DNA from: Syngnathus acus
Taxonomy: Eukaryota; Chordata; Actinopteri; Syngnathiformes; Syngnathidae
NCBI RefSeq assembly: GCF_901709675.1
Contig: NC_051098.1
Location: forward strand, 4,288,000-4,351,999
DNA: 64,000 bases
Direction of reading: 5' to 3'
The position numbers and the translations under genes were made by a program. How positions within the stretch are numbered: the first letter of the stretch is position 1; every line of letters starts with the position of its first letter. Positions 1-11,182 of this stretch are shown piece after piece. The notes beneath the pieces are model-generated. The model did no database searches, was not told where the DNA came from, and saw only the letters and a list, made by a program, of their open reading frames with translations.

Positions 1-580
1 GTAGTCAGGGGGCGTCACCGAATAGCTGTTGTACCCGCGAGGCTATTTCATTTCAAAATAGGCTGCTCCGTTAATGTTTCGAGTAAATTTACGGATTGAT
101 ATGGAAGGGAAACATAGGTAAGCATTACCAATGTGTTAGATCGAACTTTAGTCAGTTCTGATCATTTTATAGGAGATCGTTTGAGAAACGCGATTGTTTA
201 CACTTTGCTGAGGCTCATGGGAGATTGCGAGCTGAGGCTCATGGGACTATGCGGATGGCTAATGCTTTAACGATAGCTGCTATACGTACCAGGCTATTTC
301 ATGTCAAAATAGGCTGCTCTGTTAATGTTTCGAGTAAATCTACGGATCGATATGGAAGAGAAACATAGGTAAGTAGTACCAATGCGTTAGATCGAACTTT
401 AGTCAGTTCCGATCATTTTATAGGAGATCGTTTGAGAAACGCGATTGTTTACACTTTGCTGAGGCTCATGGGAGATTGCGAGCTGAGGCTCATGGGACTT
501 TGCGGATGGCTAATGCTATAACGATAGCTGCTATACGCACCAGGCTATTTCATGTCAAAATAGGCTGCTCTGTTAATGTT

Positions 581-1821
581 CAAAGTCAAAGTCAAAGTCA
601 GCTTTATTGTCAATCCTTCATATGTCAAGACACACAAAGAAACCGAAATTCCGTTTCCTCTATCCCATGGTGACGAGACATACAAGTAGACGACACAAAA
701 TAAAAAGATGAATAAATAATAAACCAACAACCCAATAAACCCAATAAATAAGAGGAGCAAAACTGAGCCAGTGCGCATACAGCAGACAGTAAGCATAGCG
801 CAAAGAACAGGACGCTACGAAGGAAGGGGGAGCGAGTTCAGGATCCTAACGGCCTGGAGTACGAAGCTGTTGGAGAGTCTGGTGGTGCGGGAGCGCAGGC
901 TCCTGTACCGCCTCCCAGAGGGCAGAAGATCAAACAAAGAGTGAGCGGGGTGACTCACATCACTCACAATCTTGGTCGCCTTGCGGGTGAGATGGGAGGT
1001 GTAAATGTCCTTCAAGGAGAGGAGAGAAGCACCAATAGTCTTACCAGCCGTTTTCACTATGCGCTGCAGGGCCTTCAAGTCGTAGTCAGTGCAGCTGCCA
1101 CCCCAAACAGCAATACAGCTGGAGAGGACGCTCTCAATGGTGCCGCGGTAAAATGTAGTCATGACGGCCGGAGGAGCGCCCGCTTGCCTGAGTTTCCGAA
1201 GGAAGTACAGGCGGCGCTGGGCCTTCTTCGCCAGTGATGCGGTGTTGGTGGACCAGGAGAGATCCTCAATGATGTGCACCCCCAGGAACCTGGTGCTGCT
1301 CACTCTCTCCACCACAGCACCGTCGATGGTCAGCGGCAGGTGTTGGGCGTGACCCTTCCGGAAGTCAACAACAATCTCCTTGGTCTTGTCGACGTTCAGC
1401 AGGAGGTTGTTGTCCCTGCACCACGTGATCAGAAGGTCAACCTCCAGCCTGTATTGAGTCTCGTCTCCCTTGGTGATGCGGTTGTCGCTGTAGGTGGCAG
1501 TGCAGTCATGCGTCAGGAGGGTGAAGAGCAGCGGACTGAGCACGCAGCCCTGGGGGGCCCCTGTGCTCAGCGTGATGCTGGCGGAGATTTTGTCGCCAAC
1601 ACATACCACCTGTGGCCTCTGACAGAGGAAGTCCAGTAGCCAGTTGCAGAGGCAGGTACTGAGGCCCAGCTTGTCAAGCTTGCTGATGAGACGTTGTGGC
1701 ACAATGGTGTTGAAGGCAGAACTGAAGTCCACAAACAGCAACCTCACATACGAGTCCCTCCCCTCCAGGTGGGTGAGGGCCGAGTGGAGGGCAGAGCAGA
1801 TGGCATCCTCAGAGGACCGTT
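581..1821 (-). mobile_element. 5'-truncated LINE insertion (same family as 35099-38071)
   Basis: On the minus strand this matches the 3' half of the LINE at 35-38 kb, including the AATAAA region and the CTTTGA-type tail repeat (read as caaagtcaaagtcaaag at 581). The target duplication tctgttaatgtt lies at 569-580 and 1822-1833, and the neighbouring tandem units show the unoccupied site. Truncation falls inside the RT domain, as is usual for target-primed reverse transcription. Confidence 0.9.
815..1821 (-). pseudogene. LINE reverse transcriptase fragment lacking the catalytic ADD motif
   Basis: The frame reads [14 protein letters not shown] (RT motif A), then [17 protein letters not shown] (motif B), then the conserved C-terminal part of the ORF. 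Compared with the 35-38 kb copy, SDNR joins directly to ITKGDE. That removes 13 residues (39 bp) including LADD, the RT active-site motif C, so the fragment cannot be catalytic. It keeps the segment STCLCNWLL that the longer copy has lost. It is 5' truncated, and no start codon is implied. Confidence 0.88.
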
Positions 1822-2377
1822 TCTGTTAATGTTTCGAGTAAATCTACGGATCGATATGGAAGGGAAACATAGGTAAGTAGTACCAATGCGTTAGATCGAA
1901 CTTTAGTCAGTTCCGATCATTTTATAGGAGATCGTTTGAGAAACGCGATTGTTTACACTTTGCTGAGGCTCATGGGAGATTGCGAGCTGAGGCTCGTGGG
2001 ACTTTGCGGATGGCTAATGCTATAACGATAGCTGCTATACGCACCAGGCTATTTCATGTCAAAATAGGCTGCTCTGTTAATGTTTCGAGTAAATCTACGG
2101 ATCGATATGGAAGGGAAACATAGGTAAGTAGTACCAATGCGTTAGATCGAACTTTAGTCAGTTCCGATCATTTTATAGGAGATCGTTTGAGAAATGCGAT
2201 TGTTTACACTTTGCTGAGGCTCATGGGAGATTGCGAGCTGAGGCTCGTGGGACTTTGCGGATGGCTAATGCTATAACGATAGCTGCTATACGCACCAGGC
2301 TATTTCATGTCAAAATAGGCTGCTCTGTTAATGTTTCGAGTAAATCTACGGATCGATATGGAAGGGAAACATAGGTA

Positions 2378-2545
2378 CCGTAATTTTCGGACTATAAGTC
2401 GCACCGGAGTATAAGTCGCACCAGCCATAAAATGCCCAAAAAAGTGAAAAAAACCATATATATGTATATAAGTCGCTCCTGAGTATAAGTCGCCCCCCCA
2501 CCCAAACTATGAAAAAAACCGCGACTTATAGTCCGAAAACTACGG
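2378..2545. mobile_element. TA-flanked pogo-like MITE, 168 bp
   Basis: Terminal inverted repeats begin ccgtaattttcggactataa and end in the complement, with TA at 2376-2377 and 2546-2547. The adjacent 251-bp units read acataggtaagtagtacc here, so the empty site contains a single TA. No coding content. Confidence 0.9.
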
Positions 2546-2689
2546 TAAGTAGTACCAATGCGTTAGATCGAACTTTAGTCAGTTCCGATCATTTTATAGG
2601 AGATCGTTTGAGAAACGCGATTGTTTACAGAGGGCTCGTTGGTTATTGGCTAGTGGATGCATACCGCAACCCTAGTCAACCTCAGTTTG

Positions 2690-2819
2690 TTGCAGTATAG
2701 CTTCTATTTTATGCGCCTTATAATCCGGTGTGCCTTATATATGGACAAAGTTTTAAAATGGGCCGTTCATTGAAGGTGCGCCTTATAATCTGGTGCGCCT
2801 TTTAGTGCGGAAAATACGG
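2690..2819. mobile_element. Fragment of the 'gcgccttataatccgg' TA-MITE family
   Basis: Repeated gcgccttata phrases end with tagtgcggaaaatacgg next to TA (2820-2821). This matches the 3' half of the element at 42418-42725. The 5' terminal repeat is missing. Confidence 0.65.
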
Positions 2820-2820
2820 T

Positions 2821-4314
2821 ATATAACTAGATTGTAGCGTTAACAAATTACAAGGAAAGACGTGGGTTTGGTAAACGGCTCTTTATTTAACAAAACAAAC
2901 TTCCAGGCGTGTGGCGGCGTGGACTTCCAGCCACGGAGGTGGAAGAGAGATCCATAGAATAGGACCGGGCGTGCGTAAAAGGCATGACCGAGCCCTTCCA
3001 CCGTCCCCGGACAGCCAACCAGCCGAGCGCCGGCCCTCGACTTCCATCCACGGAGGTGAAAGAGAGCTCCGTAGAGTAGGACCGGGCGTGCGTAAAAGCC
3101 ATAATAGTTTTTCAAACCTTCTGTGTCACTCCAAATCCTTAAATCCTTCAAACTCTTCGTCCTCCGTGTCACTTAGAAACAAAGCCGCTAATGATGCCGG
3201 TAGTACGTGGGGCCCTTCGTCATTTTCGTCATCCCGTGATCAATCTTTGTCCTTTTTGTAAACAACCGCCACGCCGCGCCGCGCTGCTGATGTCACTTGA
3301 AATTCAAATTACAGTAATCCCTTGCTACATCGCGGTTCGTTTATCGCGGTTTCACTTTTTTTTTTTTTTTGGAAAATCTTTGAAAAAATTCACATATAAG
3401 TCGCTCCTTATTATAAGTCGCCCCCCCACCCAAACTATGAAAAAAACCGCGACTTATGGGGCGGTGGATGGGGATGCTTTTACGCACGCCCGGTCCTACT
3501 CTACCGAGCTGTCTTTCACCTCCGTGGATGGAAGTCGAAAGCCGGCGCTCGGCCGGATGGCTGTCCGGGGACGGTGGATGGGGCTCGGTCATGGCTTTTA
3601 CGCACGCCCGGTCCTATTCTATGGATCTCTCTTCCACCTCTGTGGCTGGAAGTCCACGCCGCCACACGCCTGGAAGTTTGTTCTGTTAAATAAAGAGCCG
3701 TTTACCAAACCCACGTCTTTCCCTGTACTTTGTTAACGCTACAATATAGTTATATACTAGATCTGTGGAATAACGACGAGGCTGACGTCAGGGCTCACGC
3801 GCGGCGTTGTTGACAAAGGACGAGGAATTTGATCGATGGATTTAATGATTTAGAGTGCACAGATGGTTTGATAATACTATTGCTTATATAGTAGTCATTT
3901 GATATCTAATTTATATATCGTTATATGGGCCTGTGGAATATTTTGAAGTGCAAGCGCCGTCAGCGGCGCGCACGCATTGTTGACAAAAGACGATCGATGG
4001 ATTTAATGAATTGGAGTGACACAGATGGTTTTATTAACGTGTTATTTATGTAATAGTTTTTTGTATAACGCTGAATTTTACGTCAGGGCCGTTCTCAGCT
4101 CTTCGTTTGTGTTTATGTCACGTTAGCATACCTATCGTTTAGCCTGTTGTTGCTCGTTCATGACTGTTCTTGGTGTTGGATTTTGTCTAATAAATTGCCC
4201 CCCAAAATGCGACTTATACTCCGGAGCGACTTATATGTTTTTTTTCACTTTTTTGGGCATTTTATGGCTGATGCGACTTGTACTCCGGAGCGACTTATAG
4301 TCCGAAGATTACGG
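2821..4314. mobile_element. Rearranged pogo-like TIR element (two head-to-head halves)
   Basis: 2821-3455 matches one orientation of the 16760-18150 element, and 3456-4314 matches the opposite orientation (as in 28696-30005). The right terminus ends cttatagtccgaagattacgg before TA (4315-4316). It contains the blocks around taggaccgggcgtgcgtaaa and remnants of a transposase tail. Several open frames cover it, but they follow the inverted repeat and are not supported as genes. Confidence 0.7.
2825..3768. repeat. Long inverted repeat (about 280-bp arms)
   Basis: About 2825-3100 is nearly the reverse complement of about 3475-3765. Shared landmarks are gttaacaaa, gacgtgggtttggtaaacgg, the Cys-rich-looking but non-coding block ggcgtgtggcggcgtggact, and the hallmark taggaccgggcgtgcgtaaa. 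The spacer is about 370 bp. Confidence 0.85.
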
Positions 4315-4855
4315 TATTTTGCCTCATTCAAAGCATGCAAAAACTGTCTATCACATCTTAATATCTGAACATTTAAATATGTAAATTAAATTGCAATCAT
4401 ATTTGTAAATTAATGGCTTCTGGTTTTTGAAATGTAAATAAACCTACTGTGATAAAACAACAAAATTGCAATAACTGCATTAACCATCAAGTGAAGTCTA
4501 ACTGTATCTGTAGTCTTGAAACAAATCTGAATAAGGAAAAACATTGCAATAAAATAATGCAAACTGCTACCGCTATTGTTGGGGAGCCTGAGGAATGTAT
4601 AGGGGGTTGGCTCGGATGGTTATGCTCTATTCACCCCCGGATGTCGGTCAGAACACAGGAGGGAAGACGTGGTTGGGTTTTGATTGCTTTACTGAATTAT
4701 TGGCAAAAAAGTAACAGGCACTGTGGCTCATAGGGGCATACAGGCAAACTGGCAAAAAGGGTATAGGCCAGAAATAGGCAAACTATGGCCCGCGGGCCAC
4801 ATCTGGCCCACGGGGCCGTTTAATCCGGCCCGCCAAACCTGAATAAATTGTATTA

Positions 4856-5879
4856 CCGTTTTTTTCCGTGTATAATACGCAAAATTTAACTAATTTATTG
4901 TCCTAAAATCTGGGGTGCGCATTATACATGGGTACAAATTTTTTTAAATTTTTATTTTTTTAAATTTTTTATTTTTTTTCCTTTTTTTTTTAAGAAAATC
5001 ACGGTACAACAAAACCAACAACAGGACTGACCGACAAAGATGTGGAACAAAAAGACAGGGTGACATTACCAAAGACAGGAACAGACACCAAACAGACATC
5101 ATGACAGTAACACATGCAATGATCCGACGGTGAGCGAGGGGCAGACAGGACTTAAATACAAAACACGTTACAAGAACAATAGTGTGTTTGTACTGTGCTC
5201 TGGTCATTTCGTCAAAGAAGGGATAATAGTCCTCTTCTCTTCTTGACTGACAATGAATGTGATAGTTTAATACAATCAGCAAATAACAAAATGCGTATTA
5301 CAGGTAATATTTTATTTCACAACACTTTGCCTTGTTCCTTTCGTCTCTGCTGTTCACTTCAAACACGCTCCATACGAACGCAATGCTCTCGAATCAGACG
5401 CTTGCTCGATCACCTGCTCGTTTGCTGTCACAATGTACCCTACACAAATCCGAAACATTTGTTGCGGCTCCGAGTCACGACGAGGGGCAAGTTTTGGTTT
5501 CCAAGGGTGTTTTTATTCCTCTTCAACGTCTCTCCCATACAGAGCCGCCTTTTTCACATGTCCGCACGTCACTTTCCTCTCTTTTCATCTGATCGCGGTG
5601 GTGCCTTTAAGGGCAGTCGGAGAAATCAACGCCAACAAAAAAAAATACATCCAGCCTAGTTAAGACCATACCAAAGACTATAAAAATGGGACCCATTGCC
5701 TCCCTGCGTGTGTGACGATCATTGGGACTTAAAAAAAAAAAAAATTAAAAAAAAATAATTAAAAAAAAAAAAAAAATTGGGTGCGTATTATACATGGGTA
5801 CAGGCTTTTTTCCAGCATCAACATGCCATTTTTAGGTGCGTATTATACATGGGGGCGCATTATACACGGAAAAAAACGG
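4856..5879. mobile_element. TA-flanked TIR element, 'cgtgtataatacgc' family, copy 1
   Basis: Starts ccgtttttttccgtgtataa and ends with the complement (tatacacggaaaaaaacgg), flanked by TA (4854-4855, 5880-5881). It is inserted in the left part of the hAT element. The interior is A/T-rich at both ends, with a block at about 5280-5700 nearly identical to the copy at 7930-8811. Open frames of 76-154 codons exist, but none resembles a known protein. Confidence 0.85.
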
Positions 5880-6178
5880 TATTAAACATTTCTTTTGGTC
5901 ATTTTCTCTGCAATTACTATGTTTCCCCAATAGATGGGGAAGCGCCCGCCTGCGCATTTACTTCCGGAAGACGTGTCAGAAAGCTCGGTGCACACTCACA
6001 AGTGCATGTACGTACTAAGTAGCAAGGACCCGGCGCACTCCGCGCTCTATTTCCATCAGTGCAGATTTTCGAGTGTGGGCTGTGACGTCAGCATTCTCGT
6101 AATTCGCGCGCTGATCTTTCAGATACAGTTTTATGCTAATGCCACCCACAAACCTTCCCCTGGAATCCTTCCATTAAA

Positions 6179-6380
6179 ATGAGTGGCCCGAGGAAAAGAA
6201 AGGTGGACACTGAGTGCAGAGTGTTTAAAAAAAGAGTGGACAATTTGGCTTGTTCAGCCGCATGAACGTCAACAAAGCCCGTCACAGATCTAGGTTAACG
6301 GACTGACACCTCGGCTCTATCCTAAGAATTACCACAACAAATTTTACTCCAGACCATAATGCAATAGCAAAAAAGGAAGA
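6179..6380 (+). pseudogene. Internally deleted hAT transposase remnant (GTF2IRD2/ZBED-like)
   Basis: Reads [19 protein letters not shown], then stops and shifts. Fragments corresponding to [17 protein letters not shown] and the hAT C-terminal dimerisation segment follow. It is the same deletion product as the open frame at 26154-26372, but decayed. Confidence 0.7.
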
Positions 6381-6597
6381 CCAACAATACTACTGATTTC
6401 TTTATTACTTTATTTAGATTGATTAATTGACTGATTCTTCAAGATGATGTATTTGGTCAGAATGTTTGCCGTTTGATGTGATTTCGCCTCATTAGATACA
6501 CATATTTCATAAATCTGACCTGCAGGCGCTGAAGTGAAGGAAACTATTATTCATAATAACAGTGTTGTATTTAATGAGAATCACTGATAGTCAGTGA

Positions 6598-7702
6598 CGT
6601 GCGGTGAGGTTCATGACTGGGGAGGCCCCCCCCCGCCCGGTAAAATTTGTCCGGCACCTAACCGTGTCACAAAAAAGGTTGGGGAACGCTGCTCTAGTGT
6701 GGCTTATTCATTATTTAATATGAACTATTTTAATTAAAATCTCATAGCAGCAGTCTTCACACATAAAAACACTTAATAAAGCACATGGAATCAAAAACTT
6801 GTTTTCGATAGTGCGTACCACTCCGTTTGAAAAGACATGCGCCTAAGTCCCGTTGTCCGAATCAAACCTTTTAACTCCGAAGTTGCTCTTCCTTTACTGA
6901 TGACCTCCTGCTTCGACCGTGTCAGGAATGAGTTGAGCCAGGGCGACCAAATGCAGCTTGAACCAGGATTTATTGAAGGGAAAGGGAGTTGGAAGGAAGG
7001 CAGGTGGGGAACCGACGACACAGACGGGAGAGAGACTCACGGCCAGCAAACAGACAGACAGACCGACCGACTGACAGAAGTCCACTTGGACAAGGCTAAA
7101 ATTCTGACCGTGAGCCTATAGACCAGGGGTCACCAACCTTTCTTAAACCGAGAGCTACTTCCTGGGTACTGATTAAGGCAAAGGGCTACCAGTTTGACAC
7201 ACACTTCTGAAATAGCCAATTTGCTCAATTTGGCTTTCACTGTGTTATTATTGTCATTTCCAGTTCACATGTAAGTGTGATTTTAACAAGAATACCAAAA
7301 ATACAGTCAAACCTTGGATTTTGACCACAATCCGTTCCAGAAGGCGGTTCGAGAAGCAAATCGGTCGAATTCCGAATCTAATTTTCCCATTACAAATAAT
7401 AGAAACATTTTTAATCCGTTTCAAGACAAAAAAAACCCGCCTTTTTAAAGCATTTTTTCATTTGCGCATATTTGTCCGATCGCGCAACTGCAGCGCACCG
7501 CCGAACGCGCAACTGTAACGTGTCGCCCACCGCGCAACTGCACCGCGCTGGTTGCATTATTGTGACAGAGCCGTCGCTGAAATTTAGAAAATATTTTTAA
7601 AGTCCTGATGTATTTTCCAAAATTTAAGTCGACCTAAGTGCCAATATGGCCAATATGCAGTTGCATGTTTAGTGTCTTTTCTCTAGAATCTTCAGCCAGG
7701 AC
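6598..7702. other. Mosaic of truncated repeats
   Basis: 6598-6690 holds hAT-type termini (cagtgacgtgcggtgaggtt; aaaaaaggttggggaacgct). 7126-7230 begins caggggtcaccaacctttct, another hAT-type end. 7304-7440 begins cagtcaaaccttggattttg and resembles one end of the Tigger-like element at 13130-13996. 6800-7120 is not recognised. No gene is supported. Confidence 0.5.
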
Positions 7703-7929
7703 TAGAGATGCACCGATCCGACTTTTTCAGTTTCGATACCGATACCGATGCCGTGGCTTTGCGTATCGGTCGATACCCGATACCGATCCGATATTATGGT
7801 TGACTTAACAAGCTACATACCTCTACATGTGGAACAGAAAAGACTAAAGGCAATGACATCAGGCATGACTACACAGTTCATTCCTAAGACAAAATGTAAC
7901 AAGATAAAGCAGATTCATGCAATGAACTA

Positions 7930-8811
7930 CCGTTTTTTTCCGTGTATAATACGCAAAATTTAACTAATTTATTGTCCTAAAATCTGGGGTGCGCATTATA
8001 CATGGGTACAATTTTTTTTAAATTTTTAAAAATTTTTTTTTTTTTTTTTTTTTAAGAAAATCATGGTACTGGTACGAGTATTGATTTATGTATTGTTCTC
8101 TTCTTGTCATGTTGTGAAAGAATGTGGGTTGAATAAATACCGAAAGAACAATAGTGTGTTTGTACTGTGCTCTGGTCATTTCGTCAAAGAAGGGATAATT
8201 TAAAACAATCAGCAAATAACAAAATGCGTATTACAGGTAATATTTTATTTCACAACACTTTGCCTTGTTCCTTTCGTCTCTGCTGTTCACTTCAAACACG
8301 CTCCATACGAACGCAATGCTCTCGTATCAGACGCTTGCTCGATCACCTGCTCGTTTGCTGTCACAATGTACCCTACACAAATCCGAAACATTTGTTGCGG
8401 CTCCGAGTCACGACGAGGGGCAAGTTTTGGTTTCCAAGGGTGTTATTATTCCTCTTCAACGTCTCTCCCATACAGAGCCGCCTTTTTCACATGTCCGCAC
8501 GTCACTTTCCTCTCTTTTCATCTGATCGCGGTGGTGCCTTTATGGGCAGTCGGAGAAATCAACGCCAACAAAAAAAATACATCCAGCCTAGTTAAGACCA
8601 TACCAAAGACTATAAAAATGGGACCCATTGCCTCCCTGCGTGTGTGACGATCATTGGGACTTAAAAAAAAAAAGAAAAAAAAAAAAAATTAAAAAAAAAA
8701 AAAAAAATTGGGTGCGTATTATACATGGGTACAGGCTTTTTTCCAGCATCAACATGCCATTGTTAGGGTGCGTATTATACATGGGGGCGTATTATACACG
8801 GAAAAAAACGG
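7930..8811. mobile_element. TA-flanked TIR element, 'cgtgtataatacgc' family, copy 2
   Basis: Same termini as 4856-5879, with TA at 7928-7929 and 8812-8813. It is a shorter relative of copy 1: the block from 8210 to 8800 is nearly base-identical to 5280-5860. It sits inside the hAT at 7703-9480. Confidence 0.88.
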
Positions 8812-9044
8812 TATTTATTTGTAACAAAAATTGTGCAACAGCAGCAATAAAGTGTATCAGCATTTAAATTCAAGTAAATTAGGATACAAACTTCTTAAAA
8901 AAAAAATATACAAATGTTGCAGCTGAAACTGCACTGGGCAAATATAGAAAGGGTGATCAAGCACACAGTAACCAAATATTAAAATAAATAGTAAACATGT
9001 AAACATTAGGTGCCGTTCCACATCACTCATGACCTGTTGATGCT

Positions 9045-9251
9045 CTAAAATTTAGAGTCTAAATGCTCATTTAAGCAGCAATGAGAAGTGCTCCCTGAAA
9101 ACAAGCTCCGCTTAGTACTAGTACTATAACTGGCAGTACTACCACCACCCCTGGCAACATTAGCTTTGCGGACATTACAAACTGCCGTCGAGCTAGTTGG
9201 CGTGTTCAGTTTAAAGTACCTCCACACAGCTGACTCTTTCGTTCGCTCCAT
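9045..9251 (-). pseudogene. hAT transposase N-terminus, BED zinc finger remnant
   Basis: The frame reads SAVWRYFKLNT, then AVCNVRKANVARGGGSTASY. This resembles the BED finger (W..F..., C..C...) of ZBED1-like hAT transposases. The second finger cysteine is replaced (CNVR instead of CNVC), and the His pair is lost after a shift. The coding sequence stops at 68 residues. Non-functional. Confidence 0.7.
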
Positions 9252-9675
9252 GTTTGCGTTTGTTTAGAAAACTCTCATGGATGCGGCACACGTGCTGCTG
9301 ACGTATGACGTAGCCGCGTCCCGCGGCACACGTGCTGCTGACGTATGACGTAGCCCGCGTCCCAATAGATTAAGGAAAGGATCGGCTCACAGATCGGCTG
9401 CATTTTCCGATACCCGATCCATCAATTTTGTTGATATCGGGGCCGATATCCGATCCAGATATCGGATCGGTGCATCTCTAGCCAGGACACCCAGGCAGAC
9501 CATGTAAGAATGTTGATGTTAAAATGTTGGTAGAACTATCCAATAACTACGCAGATCCGATGATCCCAAAGACTTGAGATAAGACAAAATTGGAAAGTCT
9601 TTTTTGTTGACAGTGTCTGTGAGTTACTTCAACCCAAAAGTACACATAGCTAATGTTGATCACAAAATGGCATGT

Positions 9676-9743
9676 GAGCTAGCCAGGAGTCCTAGAATCT
9701 TCGGATCCGTAGACAGATGCGTTACCCATTGCTCCACTAGCCC
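9676..9743 (-). pseudogene. Degenerate tRNA-Arg (ACG), one per array unit
   Basis: The acceptor stem gggctag/ctagctc and the anticodon loop ctacgga (ACG) match tRNA-Arg. The T loop has lost four bases (normally ttcg), so the B box is destroyed, and the anticodon stem has two mismatches. The length is 68 nt. Further copies lie at 10252-10319, 10824-10891, 11396-11463, 11969-12036 and 12542-12609. The defect predates the tandem amplification, because all units share it. Confidence 0.85.
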
Positions 9744-9813
9744 CACGGGAATATGCGGTTTGTAAGCTTGTGGGTAACACTTTCGCAAAACTGAAAAAAA
9801 AAAAAAAGAAAAT

Positions 9814-9866
9814 AGGTGACATTATTTGAATCTGCAATGATGCTTTATCCATTGCGCCACTCGCCC
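9814..9866 (-). pseudogene. tRNA-derived head lacking an anticodon arm, one per array unit
   Basis: The minus strand reads gggcgagtggcgcaatggat (tRNA-Arg-like acceptor strand and A box), followed within about 15 nt by gattcaaat (B-box-like). The anticodon arm is missing and the 3' acceptor strand does not pair. It is repeated at the same offset in each unit. Confidence 0.6.
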
Positions 9867-9964
9867 TACGGCTATCGACCGTAAACTTGTGTGGAAAATT
9901 GTCATTGTCTAAAATATGGCGAGTTAGCAATACTGAGCAAGGGACAAAAACGCAAATTGATTAT

Positions 9965-10035
9965 GCCATGACCCGGCTTTGAACCGGGGTTGCTGCGGCC
10001 ACAACGCAGAGTACTAACCACTATACGATCATGGC
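9965..10035 (-). tRNA. tRNA-His (GTG), unit 1
   Basis: Acceptor stem gccatga pairs with tcatggc. Anticodon stem ctgcg/cgcag encloses ttgtggc, with anticodon GTG. The T stem is intact, with loop ttcaaag, a variant found only in this copy (others ttcaaat). A T5 Pol III terminator lies about 13 nt downstream on the minus strand. Confidence 0.92.
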
Positions 10036-10539
10036 CAATATGCACCTTGTATTAAATTTCACAAGTCTGACCAACAGGCGCGGAAGTGATGATGTTAAAA
10101 TGTTGGTAGAACTATCCAATAACTACGCAGATCCGATGATCCCAAAGACTTGAGATAAGACAAAATTGGAAAGTCTTTTTTGTTGACAGTGTCTGTGAGT
10201 TACTTCAACCCAAAAGTACACATAGCTAATGTTGATCACAAAATGGCATGTGAGCTAGCCAGGAGTCCTAGAATCTTCGGATCCGTAGACAGATGCGTTA
10301 CCCATTGCTCCACTAGCCCCACGGGAATATGCGGTTTGTAAGCTTGTGGGTAACACTTTCGCAAAACTGAAAAAAAAAAAAAGAAAACAGGTGACATTAT
10401 TTGAATCTGCAATGATGCTTTATCCATTGCGCCACTCGCCCTACGGCTATCGACCGTAAACTTGTGTGGAAAATTGTCATTGTCTAAAATATGGCGAGTT
10501 AGCAATACTGAGCAAGGGACAAAAACGTAAATTGATTAT

Positions 10540-10610
10540 GCCATGACCCGGATTTGAACCGGGGTTGCTGCGGCCACAACGCAGAGTACTAACCACTATA
10601 CGATCATGGC
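10540..10610 (-). tRNA. tRNA-His (GTG), unit 2
   Basis: Full cloverleaf with anticodon GTG, A and B boxes present and T-loop ttcaaat. A T5 terminator follows downstream. Confidence 0.93.
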
Positions 10611-11111
10611 CAATATGCACCTTGTATTAAATTTCACAAGTCTGACCAACAGGCGCGGAAGTGATGTTAAAATGTTGGTAGAACTATCCAATAACTACGC
10701 AGATCCGATGATCCCAAAGACTTGAGATAAGACAAAATTGGAAAGTCTTTTTTGTTGACAGTGTCTGTGAGTTACTTCAACCCAAAAGTACACATAGCTA
10801 ATGTTGATCACAAAATGGCATGTGAGCTAGCCAGGAGTCCTAGAATCTTCGGATCCGTAGACAGATGCGTTACCCATTGCTCCACTAGCCCCACGGGAAT
10901 ATGCGGTTTGTAAGCTTGTGGGTAACACTTTCGCAAAACTGAAAAAAGAAAAAAGAAAACAGGTGACATTATTTGAATCTGCAATGATGCTTTATCCATT
11001 GCGCCACTCGCCCTACGGCTATCGACCGTAAACTTGTGTGGAAAATTGTCATTGTCTAAAATATGGCGAGTTAGCAATACTGAGCAAGGGACAAAAACGT
11101 AAATTGATTAT

Positions 11112-11182
11112 GCCATGACCCGGATTTGAACCGGGGTTGCTGCGGCCACAACGCAGAGTACTAACCACTATACGATCATGGC
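11112..11182 (-). tRNA. tRNA-His (GTG), unit 3
   Basis: Base-identical to the unit 2 gene, with the T5 terminator retained. Confidence 0.93.

Larger units (their letters stand above)
1..2629. repeat. 251-bp tandem repeat array, interrupted
   Basis: The phrase ttaatgtttcgag recurs at 71, 322, 573 (resuming at 1826), 2077 and 2328, which gives a unit of 251 bp. Units differ by only a few bases. Each contains a duplicated phrase around gaggctcatggga. The third unit is split by a LINE (581-1821) and the last by a 168-bp MITE (2378-2545). The array probably continues to the left of the window. It ends near 2629, where the sequence changes to unrelated DNA. No coding function is visible. Confidence 0.9.
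7703..9480. mobile_element. hAT element with 8-bp target duplication
   Basis: The termini are tagagatgcaccgatccgac and the complementary tcggatcggtgcatctcta. The 8-bp duplication gccaggac lies at 7695-7702 and 9481-9488. It contains a decayed BED-finger open frame (9045-9251, minus) and a nested TA-flanked element (7930-8811). Confidence 0.9.

Noticed and set aside
1-2629. CRISPR-like interpretation of the direct repeats at the left end
   Set aside because: The full 251 bp repeats with no variable spacers, and the DNA is vertebrate.
2840-3736. 110-181 codon frames with repeated FYARPVLLYG or FTHARSYS segments
   Set aside because: They mirror each other because of the inverted repeat and recur in other copies with shifts. 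No start context or protein family supports them.
5195-8647. Similar 76-154 codon frames in the two 'cgtgtataatacgc' elements
   Set aside because: Conservation is explained by recent copying of the whole element. Three overlapping frames are equally open and none matches a known family.
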